IMG/VR virus record: IMGVR_UViG_3300022222_000016
Span: 1-27,817 of that record
Source: a virus
Reading direction: 5' to 3' (one strand)
Length of the DNA stretch: 27,817 nucleotides
This document shows positions 1 through 5,956 of the stretch, in pieces. The translations under genes were made by a program, and so were the position numbers. Numbering within the stretch: position 1 is the first letter of the stretch; every line of letters starts with the position of its first letter. The notes below the pieces were generated by a model. It made no database searches. It saw only the letters and a list, made by a program, of their open reading frames with translations, and was not told the origin of the DNA.

Positions 1-108
1 CCCTTGCCCCATGGGCGCCCCTTATATATAGATTCGATCCCCATCGACAGTGCGAAGTGCCCTGTTTTGGGTATAAAGCTGGGATGATTCCTTGTGAGCG
101 GACCATAT

Positions 109-225
109 TTTTCCCGATTTTCCACGGGGTGATGGTGACGTTTGAATGGTGAGTGAGGTGGAGGGATGGGGTGGTGGCGAGAAGAGGGCATGGTGAGGCG
201 TGTGAGGGGATGTTTTCCCGATTTT
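109..225. repeat. 13-bp direct repeat pair in the left non-coding region
   Basis: TTTTCCCGATTTT occurs exactly at 109-121 and again at 213-225, 104 bp apart, in a G-rich stretch with no convincing gene. The rest of 1-300 shows a TATATA-rich patch near 23-30 and many TGG/GGG runs on the plus strand, but nothing I can assign. The repeat could be a protein-binding site, but the sequence gives no further support. Confidence 0.4.
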
Positions 226-299
226 GATGGGGCCGGGTGATTATTTGGGAGGGAGGATGCCCGTGGAGGGGGTGATTTGGGATTAATTCCCGGTACTAC

Positions 300-486
300 G
301 GAAAGAGCGGGTCAGAAAAGCCGCTTGACCGAGTGGCTGATTTGAGGGAATTTACTGGCGGGTAAGCGCAAGAAATGTAGAGGCCGCTCCTTGCGAGTGG
401 CAGCCCGTCAGGGTGGGATCCTCGGTTCTTGGGACCTGTCTTTTTCATAAGCCTCCGAGGTTCGCCGCTTCGGGGGCTTTTGATTT
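300..486 (+). ncRNA. candidate structured RNA upstream of a terminator
   Basis: About 190 bases between the left edge and the convergent end of the leftward operon lack a supported ORF but are rich in local structure. Two hairpins have the same stem arms: GCCGC (320-324) with GTGGC (333-337), and GCCGC (383-387) with GTGGC (397-401). A strong terminator-like hairpin follows at 449-481. A short plus-strand transcript ending there would explain the layout. It does not fold as a canonical tRNA, since no proper T-arm GGTTCGA motif is present, and I recognise no known RNA family. Inference only. Confidence 0.3.
449..486 (+). terminator. rho-independent-type terminator
   Basis: AAGCCTCCGA (449-458) pairs with TCGGGGGCTT (470-479) with one T-G wobble, and is followed by TT, GA and TTTT. 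The T-rich tail lies on the plus-strand side, so it would stop rightward transcription coming from the left edge. It may also insulate against the leftward operon that ends at 504. Confidence 0.6.
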
Positions 487-503
487 TACGGTGACAAAAT
501 CAG

Positions 504-761
504 TCATGGCTGATCTTGTGCGGTAGGCGACTCTGGCGCGCTCATCAGACGTTCGATATACCTGGCCGCTTCCTCATGCTTGGCACGGTGCTCTTTGTAG
601 CCGTTCCAGATTTCTTCCCTGGACTTGCCGGATTGGCCGTGGGGAAGTTTAAGTTGTTCCGCGGTCAATCCCCTGAAGGCGTAGTTTGCACGCTCAAGGT
701 CGTCTCCATGTGCTTGGCTCATTGCGCCGCGCACGATTTGTTGTAGTTCGGCTTTGTTCAT
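504..761 (-). CDS. small hypothetical protein
   Basis: An 85-residue protein beginning MNKAELQQIVRGAM, predicted mostly helical and charged, with an Arg/Lys/Glu-rich central part (around residues 45-70) and a polar Pro/Ser tail. No signal peptide, membrane segment or known motif is visible. It is the last gene of the leftward arm and lies 54 bp downstream of the zinc-ribbon gene. Its stop is about 20 bases from the terminator hairpin at 449-486. Function unknown. The call rests on the open frame, its placement at the end of a same-strand gene series and reasonable amino-acid composition. Confidence 0.55.
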   Translation of the reverse strand: MNKAELQQIVRGAMSQAHGDDLERANYAFRGLTAEQLKLPHGQSGKSREEIWNGYKEHRAKHEEAARYIERLMSAPESPTAQDQP

Positions 762-815
762 AGTCTCAGGTTCGTCGCCTACCAGCGCCTTGCAGCGAAT
801 GGCTCGGCATTGGTT

Positions 816-1229
816 TTAGTGGTTGTCTAAAGTCTTTGGCTCGCCATCGCTGAAGGCGGCGTTCGCCCGACAAATGAAGCGCACCCGCGTTCGCAACTCC
901 CGTAGCACTCGCCCGGTCAGGCTATACCACGCATCGTTGTAGTCCTGATCCCCGTGATTGTGGCTCCACTCCCACCATTCATCGCTGTCGATGTCCGGCT
1001 CATTCGAGCATTCGATCTGCACTTCGGTCGCTACCCAGGAGCCGTCGTCTTCCTGCTGCCATTCGCTCGTCGAGAAGGACAGTTTGCCGCCACAATACGG
1101 GCAAGGTTTTACACCCCGGAACACATGGCCAGTCTCCACCACGCGAATTGCCGAACAAGGCGCTGATGCCAATCCCTGCCCGGTGAGAGCCGGTGAGAAA
1201 GCAACGTCGCTGGCGGGCAGGGCTGGCAT
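816..1229 (-). CDS. zinc-ribbon hypothetical protein whose N-terminus runs through an attC-like site
   Basis: The conserved-looking part begins at KPCPYCGGKLSF, a CxxC zinc-ribbon half like those of Lar-type restriction-alleviation and related small phage proteins, followed by an acidic, Trp-rich stretch (DEWWEWSHNHGDQDYNDAWY). Only one clear CxxC is present; a later ECSN Cys could be a third ligand. The ATG at 1229 lies just after the TAG stop (1234-1232) of the upstream gene, so I use it. The first ~35 residues are encoded by the palindromic attC-like element 1148-1246 and look non-conserved. A GTG at 1124, just past the element, is a plausible true start. The frame also stays open to 1286. 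Function unknown. Confidence 0.5.
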   Translation of the reverse strand: MPALPASDVAFSPALTGQGLASAPCSAIRVVETGHVFRGVKPCPYCGGKLSFSTSEWQQEDDGSWVATEVQIECSNEPDIDSDEWWEWSHNHGDQDYNDAWYSLTGRVLRELRTRVRFICRANAAFSDGEPKTLDNH

Positions 1230-1246
1230 AGCTAGGCGTTCGGCAA
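1148..1246. other. attC-like recombination site (site A)
   Basis: An imperfect palindrome of 99 bp. Outer stem TTGCCGAAC (1148-1156) pairs perfectly with GTTCGGCAA (1238-1246). Next come unpaired 5-nt spacers AAGGC (1157-1161) and TAGGC (1233-1237). The inner stem starts GCT/AGC (1162-1164 with 1230-1232), has an extrahelical G at 1165, then ATGCC/GGCAT, and continues after a small bulge with CCCTGCCCG (1174-1182) paired to CGGGCAGGG (1214-1222). A 31-nt terminal loop remains. This R-spacer-L arrangement with an extra base after 3 bp is the known architecture of integron attC sites. It overlaps the stop of the 1232-1477 gene and the start of the 816-1229 gene. Confidence 0.65.
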
Positions 1247-1477
1247 AACGGACAAGGTTAACCCTGCCGCTGTGGATAAATCCCAATCCGCGACGATGCC
1301 TTGTAGCACTGACAACACAGCTTCTGGCAGGTCGCCGGGGTGCTCAATAGTCAAGTCGCCTTCGAGGTGCGTTAAGGTGATGGAATTTTCATCGGTGGCG
1401 ACAAACGTAAAACGAAATGCCGAACGAGCCGATGGAGAGGAACCGCTAGAAGCGGCGGAGTTTGGTGTGGTTTTCAT
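1232..1477 (-). CDS. small hypothetical protein, putative cassette gene between two attC-like sites
   Basis: 81 residues. The N-terminal ~20 (low complexity, Ser/Ala/Pro-rich) are encoded inside the attC-like site 1419-1521. The part outside the sites runs from about FRFTFVATDENSITLTHLEG to GLTLSVLPNA and looks like a compact domain of beta strands followed by a helix. The C-terminal LPNA is encoded by the R box of the next site (1148-1246). The same [LMS]-[AP]-N-[ADV] C-terminus recurs in other genes that end at such boxes. Start ATG 1477 lies 17 bases after the upstream stop. No known family recognised. A start nearer the core, after the R box at 1419, is possible. Confidence 0.5.
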   Translation of the reverse strand: MKTTPNSAASSGSSPSARSAFRFTFVATDENSITLTHLEGDLTIEHPGDLPEAVLSVLQGIVADWDLSTAAGLTLSVLPNA

Positions 1478-1521
1478 AGATTTTCTTTCGCTTCTATCGG
1501 TCCCTCATCTCATCGTTCGGC
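1419..1521. other. attC-like recombination site (site B)
   Basis: A 103-bp palindrome. GCCGAAC (1419-1425) pairs with GTTCGGC (1515-1521). Spacers are GAGCC (1426-1430) and TCATC (1510-1514). The inner stem pairs 1431-1454 with 1489-1509: GATG, AG, GG, ACCG, one mismatch, then TAGAAGCG. Extrahelical G1435, A1438 and A1441 all lie on the same arm. It covers the 3' end of the 1494-2177 gene and the 5' end of the 1232-1477 gene. Distance between equivalent GTT boxes of sites A and B is 277 bp, a plausible single cassette. Confidence 0.65.
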
Positions 1522-2201
1522 AAAACCCGGCGCAGTGCCGTCGCAGCGTCAGAGTGCTTCATTGAGTTGCCGTCGATGTCGTAGTTTGTGTCGAGGTGCA
1601 TTATCGCGTCAGCGATGGCCGATTCCAGCGCTTCGACCCGCAAAGAGTAGTATGCCGCTTCCTCCGCCCGGCTTTGTCGCTCCACTTTTTCGTTCGTCGA
1701 CATTCGATGCCACACCATGCAGGCCGGGCACGCCTCTGGTTCGGCGGGGTTACCGCCGCAAGAACAAGACATGTTGACCGCTTCGCTCAGATTCCGTTTC
1801 ATATTCTCGCGCTCTATCGTTGCGACGAGGTCTCTCTCTGTTGCGTCCAACTTGAGAGCGGCTTCAATCTCGACGATGGATTTCCGCAGTCGCAGGGTGT
1901 CGCCTGCATCCATTTCGTTCCATGTGATTCCGTTTCGATTTCTGATCGTGCGTTTCCACGTCTCCAGTTGTCGGCGCACTTTCGATTCGCACGTCTTGTG
2001 TCGATCCAGCCATTCCCGGTATCGGCGCACGTATCCGATCCCTTCGTCGTCCACAGCCCAGCGCCCCGTCGCCTGCGCGTCCGCGATTTCAATTATGGAG
2101 CATTCTTGGCTCGTGACGATGGCTCCACCCTCGGCCACGAGTTGTTCGATCAGTTCTGCGGGTTGTTTGGTTTTCATAGTTGTCTCATTTCGCCTCTATC
2201 G
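1468..2201 (-). repeat. duplicated leader around two start codons (1468-1499 and 2168-2201)
   Basis: Read on the minus strand, both copies contain CGATAGA[A/G]GCGAAA, a short variable stretch, and CTATGAAAACCA. The distal copy encodes the end of the 2185-2577 gene and the start of the 1494-2177 gene. The proximal copy encodes the end of the 1494-2177 gene and the start of the 1232-1477 gene. The two proteins therefore both begin MKT. The copies are about 700 bp apart. This points to duplication of a gene-junction sequence during assembly of this block. Confidence 0.55.
1494..2177 (-). CDS. hypothetical coiled-coil protein with a Cys cluster
   Basis: 227 residues. The N-terminal half is Arg/Glu-rich and probably helical. 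Around residues 135-155 there is a Cys motif, CSCGGNPAEPEACPACMVWH (CxC...CxxC then His), likely a zinc site. The region after it (SRAEEAAYYSLRVEALESAIADAI) is a probable coiled coil. The C-terminus LPNDEMRDR is encoded by the R box and inner stem of attC-like site B. Stop of the preceding gene (2185) is 7 bases from this start. No family recognised. It lies in the early arm downstream of replication genes, so a DNA-related accessory role is possible but unproven. Confidence 0.6.
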   Translation of the reverse strand: MKTKQPAELIEQLVAEGGAIVTSQECSIIEIADAQATGRWAVDDEGIGYVRRYREWLDRHKTCESKVRRQLETWKRTIRNRNGITWNEMDAGDTLRLRKSIVEIEAALKLDATERDLVATIERENMKRNLSEAVNMSCSCGGNPAEPEACPACMVWHRMSTNEKVERQSRAEEAAYYSLRVEALESAIADAIMHLDTNYDIDGNSMKHSDAATALRRVLPNDEMRDR

Positions 2202-2577
2202 ATTTCATCGTTGGTCTCTTCCACCGTTCGATTCGAGCGAGTATCTTCTCGGCAGCTTTCTCGCAGCTATCCCGCTCACTTTCCTTGGAGACCGCCCAGC
2301 CATTGAAGAATCCCACCTCTCCTTGGATTATATTTGCGATCATTCGACATTTGCGCCGTCGCTGATGCCCGCGGTTCGGCGAATCCAATGGCCGGATTTC
2401 GCATTCCGTTGGTCGCTCCGTGTCGAAGTGCTTCCCGCAACCTCCACGCTCGGACCGGCAGACGTGGCCTAGATATTCCGTGCGTCCATCATCCGAGAAT
2501 AGGCGAGTCCATGTTACTACGTTCGTCTTCCCGCAGAAGGGGCAAGCGACCATCGGCTTCGGATCCTCGCCAGTCAT
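2185..2577 (-). CDS. zinc-ribbon protein, Ogr/Delta-like in part
   Basis: 130 residues. The N-terminal ~50 contain ACPFCGKTNVVTWTRLFSDD and then HVCRSERGGCGKHFDT, a CxxC...CxxxxxxxC pattern with a terminal aromatic that resembles the Ogr/Delta family of phage late-gene activators (one zinc bound by four Cys). The C-terminal half (about 70-130) is basic and helical (RRRKCRMIANIIQGEVGFFNG...) and does not look like that family. Its ATG overlaps the stop of the 2574-2858 gene by ATGA. It could be a transcription activator or just a generic zinc ribbon. Confidence 0.55.
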   Translation of the reverse strand: MTGEDPKPMVACPFCGKTNVVTWTRLFSDDGRTEYLGHVCRSERGGCGKHFDTERPTECEIRPLDSPNRGHQRRRKCRMIANIIQGEVGFFNGWAVSKESERDSCEKAAEKILARIERWKRPTMKSIEAK

Positions 2578-2858
2578 TTGGATGTCTCCGGTTCGCAGTC
2601 GTGAGTTTCATCGTTAGGCATCAGATTGATTGCGCTTTCCGCAAGTCGCCATATGCGTTGTACCACGTCGTAATCCATGTCATTATCGTATGGGTGCCCT
2701 TCTTCGGATGCTTGGCTCAATTCCTCCATTGTGGCACCCTCGCTGCCGATTCCTCCGGTGGGCATCCATTCGGCGATCTCTTGGATTTCCCGTAATATGA
2801 GCAATATGCCCAACAAATCGGATGCAGATAACGCTCGTTTAGGGTCTGTCGTGCTCAT
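2574..2858 (-). CDS. hypothetical protein
   Basis: 94 residues from ATG 2858 (MSTTDPKRALSASDLLG). The frame is open upstream to 3122, but the 2858 start overlaps the stop of the preceding gene in an ATGA, as at most neighbouring junctions, so it is preferred. The protein is acidic and helical, with LLGILLILREIQEIAEW and DMDYDVVQRIWRLAESAINLMPNDETHD. The LMPNDE stretch is encoded by GCCTAAC plus GATGA (minus strand 2619-2608), matching the R box and spacer of site B, so its C-terminal end may be recombination-site sequence. Function unknown. Confidence 0.6.
   Translation of the reverse strand: MSTTDPKRALSASDLLGILLILREIQEIAEWMPTGGIGSEGATMEELSQASEEGHPYDNDMDYDVVQRIWRLAESAINLMPNDETHDCEPETSK
2608..2619. 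other. isolated attC-like R box
   Basis: Plus-strand TCATC-GTTAGGC: spacer 2608-2612 identical to that of site B, then GTTAGGC (2613-2619), which fits the classical integron core consensus GTTRRRY exactly. I found no paired second half nearby, so this is a half-site or a remnant. Confidence 0.35.
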
Positions 2859-3052
2859 GGCTTCGGCGGTGATGAACTTTCCATTGCGTTGACGACATCC
2901 ATCCAAATGATCACGGGTGCGGTTTTCTGATTGGACGCTCGATATTTGGCGCTCTTCCATGCGCGTTCCAGTTCGGCATATGTGATCGACGGGAGGGATG
3001 CGGCGGTTTTGGCGCATTTGGTGAAGGTATAATTGGCCAGGTTTTTTTTCAT
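2855..3052 (-). CDS. small basic hypothetical protein
   Basis: 65 residues, MKKNLANYTFTKCAKTAASL to SSSPPKP. It is basic in the first half, with a probable helix AYAELERAWKSAKY-like region in the middle (TYAELERAWKSAKYRASNQK). Both its ends overlap neighbours by ATGA: with the helicase stop at 3049 and with the start of the next gene at 2858. This strongly supports it as a translated gene. No known motif is seen. Position immediately after the helicase suggests a replication accessory, but this is only context. Confidence 0.65.
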   Translation of the reverse strand: MKKNLANYTFTKCAKTAASLPSITYAELERAWKSAKYRASNQKTAPVIIWMDVVNAMESSSPPKP

Positions 3053-4359
3053 TTTGGTTGTTCCTTGGTTGAGAGATCATCGAACCGGACGTGTTGACCG
3101 TTCCATGCGAGGGTGATGACATCGCCGGACGGGCCGTTTGTGTTTTTAGCGATTAGAAGTTTTCGGGTATTGACCTCGCAATCCTCTGTTGGGAGGATTT
3201 TGAGGGCGAGTTTCGCGTCGAAGAAGATTTGTCGGGAATCTCGAACCTTACCGTTCTCGTTCAGTTGGGATAGGACGATGACCGGGCAACCGATTTCCTT
3301 GGACATGGCTTTTGCGGCCATTGAGGTTTTGGCGACCTCTCGTTCCCGGTTCTGTTCGTTATTTGCTTTCTCAGGGGAAACCAGTTGGAGATAGTCCAGA
3401 ACGATCAGGCCGACGTGTTTTTTTGCATTGGCTTCCCGGGCGATGGACCGCATTTGAGTTGGGGTCATATCGGAATCATCGCGCACGATAATATCGAGCG
3501 CTGCGATGCGATGAAGGGCGGCTCCTGCCCTGTCGATCATGTGGGCTGGCCATTCCGGCATGCGAAGGCTAGTCAGGTTGACACCACCGATATTTGAGAC
3601 CAGCCGATCAATCACCATTTGCTGCGTCATTTCCAGGGTGAATACCAGAATTCGCTCACCTTTGAGAGCGAGGCGACCGGCAATTTGCAGTGCGAGGGCG
3701 GTTTTCCCTCCACCGGATTCCCCGGCAATGCAGATCATGTCTCCGGGCACCATGCCGCCGATGATGCGATCCAAAGAGCCCAGCCCGGTTGACAAACCCG
3801 GTTCCTTCGTCCCGAGACACACGGCTTCATAATGATCCCGGGCCGCGTTGATTGCTTGTTTCCATGTCATTTCAGGTTCGGCAATGGTGTTCGAGGAACG
3901 GATCAGCGAATGCAAGGCCAGCTCGACCTGTTCCTGAACATCTTCCATGGGCATGGATGAATCATGTGCCTTTGACACCAAATCGGTTGCCGTCGTGATG
4001 ATTCGGCGCAACTGCTGCTTATCAGTGACCAGTTTCAGGTAGAACTTGGCATTGGCGGCGGTCGGGAGGAGCTGGGTGAGGCGAGAGACGGCTATCGCCC
4101 CCCCTACGGCATCCAGATCCCCGGACTGATGCAGGAATGAAGTCAGTGTGACGGCATCAATGGGCATGTCAGCCTCCTGCATGGACGCCATGGCCCCGTA
4201 AATCGTCCGGTTGGCCGGGATATAGAACAGGTCATCACCCGGCACGGAGGCGATCAAAGGGATTATCTTTTCTGGATCCACGGTTGCGCACCCGATCAAT
4301 GCCTCTTCGGCGGTGCCATCAAACGGAAGCCAGCGGTCAGGAGTGTCGAATGCGGTCAT
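3049..4359 (-). CDS. dnaB: replicative DNA helicase, DnaB family
   Basis: 436 residues, slightly shorter than bacterial DnaB. The N-terminal helical domain (about 15-150) has the family pattern EEALIGCATVDPEKI...FYIPANRTIYGAM...MPIDAVTLTSFL. The RecA-like ATPase domain follows a linker. Walker A is GESGGGKTA at about 213-221, the catalytic Glu lies in FTLEM (about 243), Walker B is LIVLDYLQL at about 318-326, and sensor-type VIVLSQLNE follows. The C-terminus carries AKNTNGPSGDVITLAWNGQHVRF, including the usual Lys/Arg-rich finger region. It unwinds DNA at the phage fork as a hexamer. The upstream gene (4365) is a likely initiator or loader. No primase was found in this window, so host DnaG may be recruited. 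Confidence 0.96.
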   Translation of the reverse strand: MTAFDTPDRWLPFDGTAEEALIGCATVDPEKIIPLIASVPGDDLFYIPANRTIYGAMASMQEADMPIDAVTLTSFLHQSGDLDAVGGAIAVSRLTQLLPTAANAKFYLKLVTDKQQLRRIITTATDLVSKAHDSSMPMEDVQEQVELALHSLIRSSNTIAEPEMTWKQAINAARDHYEAVCLGTKEPGLSTGLGSLDRIIGGMVPGDMICIAGESGGGKTALALQIAGRLALKGERILVFTLEMTQQMVIDRLVSNIGGVNLTSLRMPEWPAHMIDRAGAALHRIAALDIIVRDDSDMTPTQMRSIAREANAKKHVGLIVLDYLQLVSPEKANNEQNREREVAKTSMAAKAMSKEIGCPVIVLSQLNENGKVRDSRQIFFDAKLALKILPTEDCEVNTRKLLIAKNTNGPSGDVITLAWNGQHVRFDDLSTKEQPK

Positions 4360-4364
4360 TGGGG

Positions 4365-5246
4365 TCAGAGCTTGGCTGCGATTGCTGATTTCATTGCGTC
4401 GTTCGGTTTTGGGACTGCATTTGCGGCGAGTTCGACCTTGGCCTTGTTAATTTCAGATTCAAAGTTGTTAAGGAGAGTTGAAAGATTGCCTCGAATATAG
4501 GAAGTCTCGCCTCGACTCCTTTTCTCCCACCCATCGGCGTAAAATCGTTCGAGATCGGCAATTTCCTGTTTTGAGAACTCGGGCAGGTTTTGGAACGCCC
4601 GAATGTCGGTAGATTTCCATGCGGTTGTCGGTCGCTGTTTAACCATGGCGGCAATCCGAATTGCGAGAGGATGAACTGGAACCCCGATTTTCTCAGAACC
4701 ACGGACAGGAGCGGAGCGACAAACCGGGTGTGTGGGGGGTGTATTTGTATTTAAAGATGAAGATAAAGACAAAGACAAAGAGTTGGCATTTGGTTGGTAG
4801 GGTGGTTGAAGGGTGGTTGAGGAATGGTTGGAAGGGTGGTTCAAGGGTGGTTCAAGGGTGGTTGAACCACCCTTGAAATCCGCTGGATTTATTGATTCCC
4901 TCTGTCGAACAGCCTTTTGCTCGGATGATTTCTTGCCACCGGCGGAGCTTTTCCGCCTCCATTCCGATTGTTTTTCCCTCTCCTTGTCCAGTCGGTCGTG
5001 ATTTAATCGGTCCGGACGATCGCTGGACGGCTGGAACATTGTCAGCACGGCGGTTGCGAGGGCGATTGATGCGCCCTTTCCAATTAACCGCGCCACACTC
5101 TCGGGGTCGGACGGGATACTGCCGTGCTGCCAGCAAAATGCCAGCAACCGGATATACGCCCCCTCTTCCTCCAGGGTCAGCATTGCGACCCTTTGGCTAC
5201 CGAGCCATCCTGACGGGTAAAACTGGAACGCTGGTGATTGATTCAT
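4365..5246 (-). CDS. phage replication protein with DUF1376-type N-terminal domain
   Basis: 293 residues. Residues 1-90 (PAFQFYPSGWLGSQRVAMLT, then EEEGAYIRLLAFCWQHGSIP and LARLIGK-like text) match the DUF1376 family, common next to phage helicases and replication initiators. A charged linker (about 85-120) leads to a low-complexity part (about 125-165) encoded by the iteron cluster and a Ser-Leu run. The C-terminal region (about 200-293) is helical, with IADLERFYADGWEKRSRGETSYIRGNLSTLLNNFESE, resembling the primosomal tail of other phage initiators. It lies 5 bp upstream of dnaB. Probable role: origin recognition and/or helicase loading. The function is inferred from family context. Confidence 0.75.
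   Translation of the reverse strand: MNQSPAFQFYPSGWLGSQRVAMLTLEEEGAYIRLLAFCWQHGSIPSDPESVARLIGKGASIALATAVLTMFQPSSDRPDRLNHDRLDKEREKQSEWRRKSSAGGKKSSEQKAVRQRESINPADFKGGSTTLEPPLNHPSNHSSTTLQPPYQPNANSLSLSLSSSLNTNTPPTHPVCRSAPVRGSEKIGVPVHPLAIRIAAMVKQRPTTAWKSTDIRAFQNLPEFSKQEIADLERFYADGWEKRSRGETSYIRGNLSTLLNNFESEINKAKVELAANAVPKPNDAMKSAIAAKL
4800..4877. repeat. iteron cluster with 13-bp inverted repeat, candidate internal replication origin
   Basis: Six tandem units of 11-12 bp: GGGTGGTTGAA (4800-4810), GGGTGGTTGAG (4811-4821), a diverged GAATGGTTGGAA (4822-4833), GGGTGGTTCAA twice (4834-4844, 4845-4855) and GGGTGGTTGAA (4856-4866). The last units run into a perfect inverted repeat: TTCAAGGGTGGTT (4851-4863) and AACCACCCTTGAA (4865-4877) about a single centre base. 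To the left (about 4745-4790) lies a purine, A-rich stretch with repeated AAAGAY. All of this lies inside the replication-protein gene, like the origin iterons inside lambda gene O. Confidence 0.6.
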
Positions 5247-5252
5247 CTCAAT

Positions 5253-5624
5253 TTATTGTTTAACGGGATAAATCATGATGATTTTCGTCCCTTCGTCTTC
5301 TTCGCGGTGGACTTTGATTTGCCAGGTCTCGATATAGACATCTTTTTCCCGGTCGTCATCCAAGAGTTCAGCGCGACGTAGGCCGTCCGTAAGGAATTTG
5401 ACGACGGTGTTGTCAGGATCGAGGAGCCGTCGCCTGCGGATTTCAAAGAGGAGAGCAACGCGACCTGCGCTTCCTTTTTGATACCCTGAACGAAACGCCA
5501 ATGTCGGTACAGGATCTGGTTGAGGCTGGGCGGCAGGTGTCCCGGCAACCACAATTCCAGCCTTTTGCCAACTTCCGTCGGGGAGTTTTTCATAGCCGAT
5601 TTTGCGAAGATCGTCTTCGGTCAT
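5253..5624 (-). CDS. RusA-type Holliday junction resolvase; family N-terminus lies in an overlapping frame
   Basis: 123 residues, close to the usual RusA length of about 120. The catalytic segment LLDPDNTVVKFLTDGLRRAELLDDD (about 67-91) carries the spaced Asp residues (D69, D71, D80, D89-D91) and Lys76 expected for RusA metal-dependent junction cleavage, and ends with a Glu-rich beta strand typical of the family. Oddly, the RusA-like N-terminal motif LPPSLNQILYRHWRF with following helix IKKEAQVALLSSL is found in the -1/+1 shifted frame over 5593-5440, while this frame has MTEDDLRKIGYEKLPDGSW and a Pro-rich stretch instead. Either a frameshift has split the gene or two overlapping genes exist. 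Its start overlaps the upstream stop (ATGA). Confidence 0.7.
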   Translation of the reverse strand: MTEDDLRKIGYEKLPDGSWQKAGIVVAGTPAAQPQPDPVPTLAFRSGYQKGSAGRVALLFEIRRRRLLDPDNTVVKFLTDGLRRAELLDDDREKDVYIETWQIKVHREEDEGTKIIMIYPVKQ

Positions 5625-5956
5625 TGAGCGCCCTGTCCGGTCGCCAGCACAGCTAACGCATTCTTTTGTTCCTTGAACTTGCGTAGTTTATAGGCCCGAC
5701 GCCGCTTGATTTCAGCCGGAGTCATTTTTGCCTTTGCTGCACGGGTGCCGTGAGTGGTGTTCCCGGGTCGTTTCGGAACATCCGGGGGCAGGTAGTCGTT
5801 CATGTTCGGCTTCGGGATGCGATGCAGCGCCCGCAAATGAGAGGGGCACGCCAGTTGAACCAACTGGCAAAAGCCGACCGCCTCCGGAACCCCGGCACAC
5901 ATGGCCTTGAACGCGGCCCGGTAATTCTTTGGGACGCCGTTCAGCTGGAGATTCAT
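5621..5956 (-). CDS. hypothetical basic protein
   Basis: 111 residues from ATG 5956, which overlaps the stop of the preceding gene (ATGA). A longer GTG start at 5989 is less likely. The first half (MNLQLNGVPKNYRAAFKAMC, then CQLVQLACPSHLRALHRI) is helical with three Cys. The second half is strongly basic (GTRAAKAKMTPAEIKRRRAYKLRKFKEQKNA) and could bind DNA or RNA. No known family recognised. It sits between the Cys-rich first gene of the operon and the resolvase, so a replication or recombination accessory role is possible. Confidence 0.6.
   Translation of the reverse strand: MNLQLNGVPKNYRAAFKAMCAGVPEAVGFCQLVQLACPSHLRALHRIPKPNMNDYLPPDVPKRPGNTTHGTRAAKAKMTPAEIKRRRAYKLRKFKEQKNALAVLATGQGAQ

Noticed and set aside
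320-440. tRNA-like stretch (GACCGAGTGGC resembles a tRNA-Ser D-arm)
   Set aside because: No proper anticodon arm, T-arm consensus or acceptor pairing could be built.
1596-2472. Long plus-strand frames opposite the early genes
   Set aside because: Composition is Ser/Arg/Phe-rich without domains, and the minus-strand genes there have Cys motifs and coupled starts.
4800-4866. CRISPR-like tandem repeats
   Set aside because: Units are 11-12 bp, directly adjacent without spacers, and in frame inside a gene. They fit iterons or low-complexity coding sequence.
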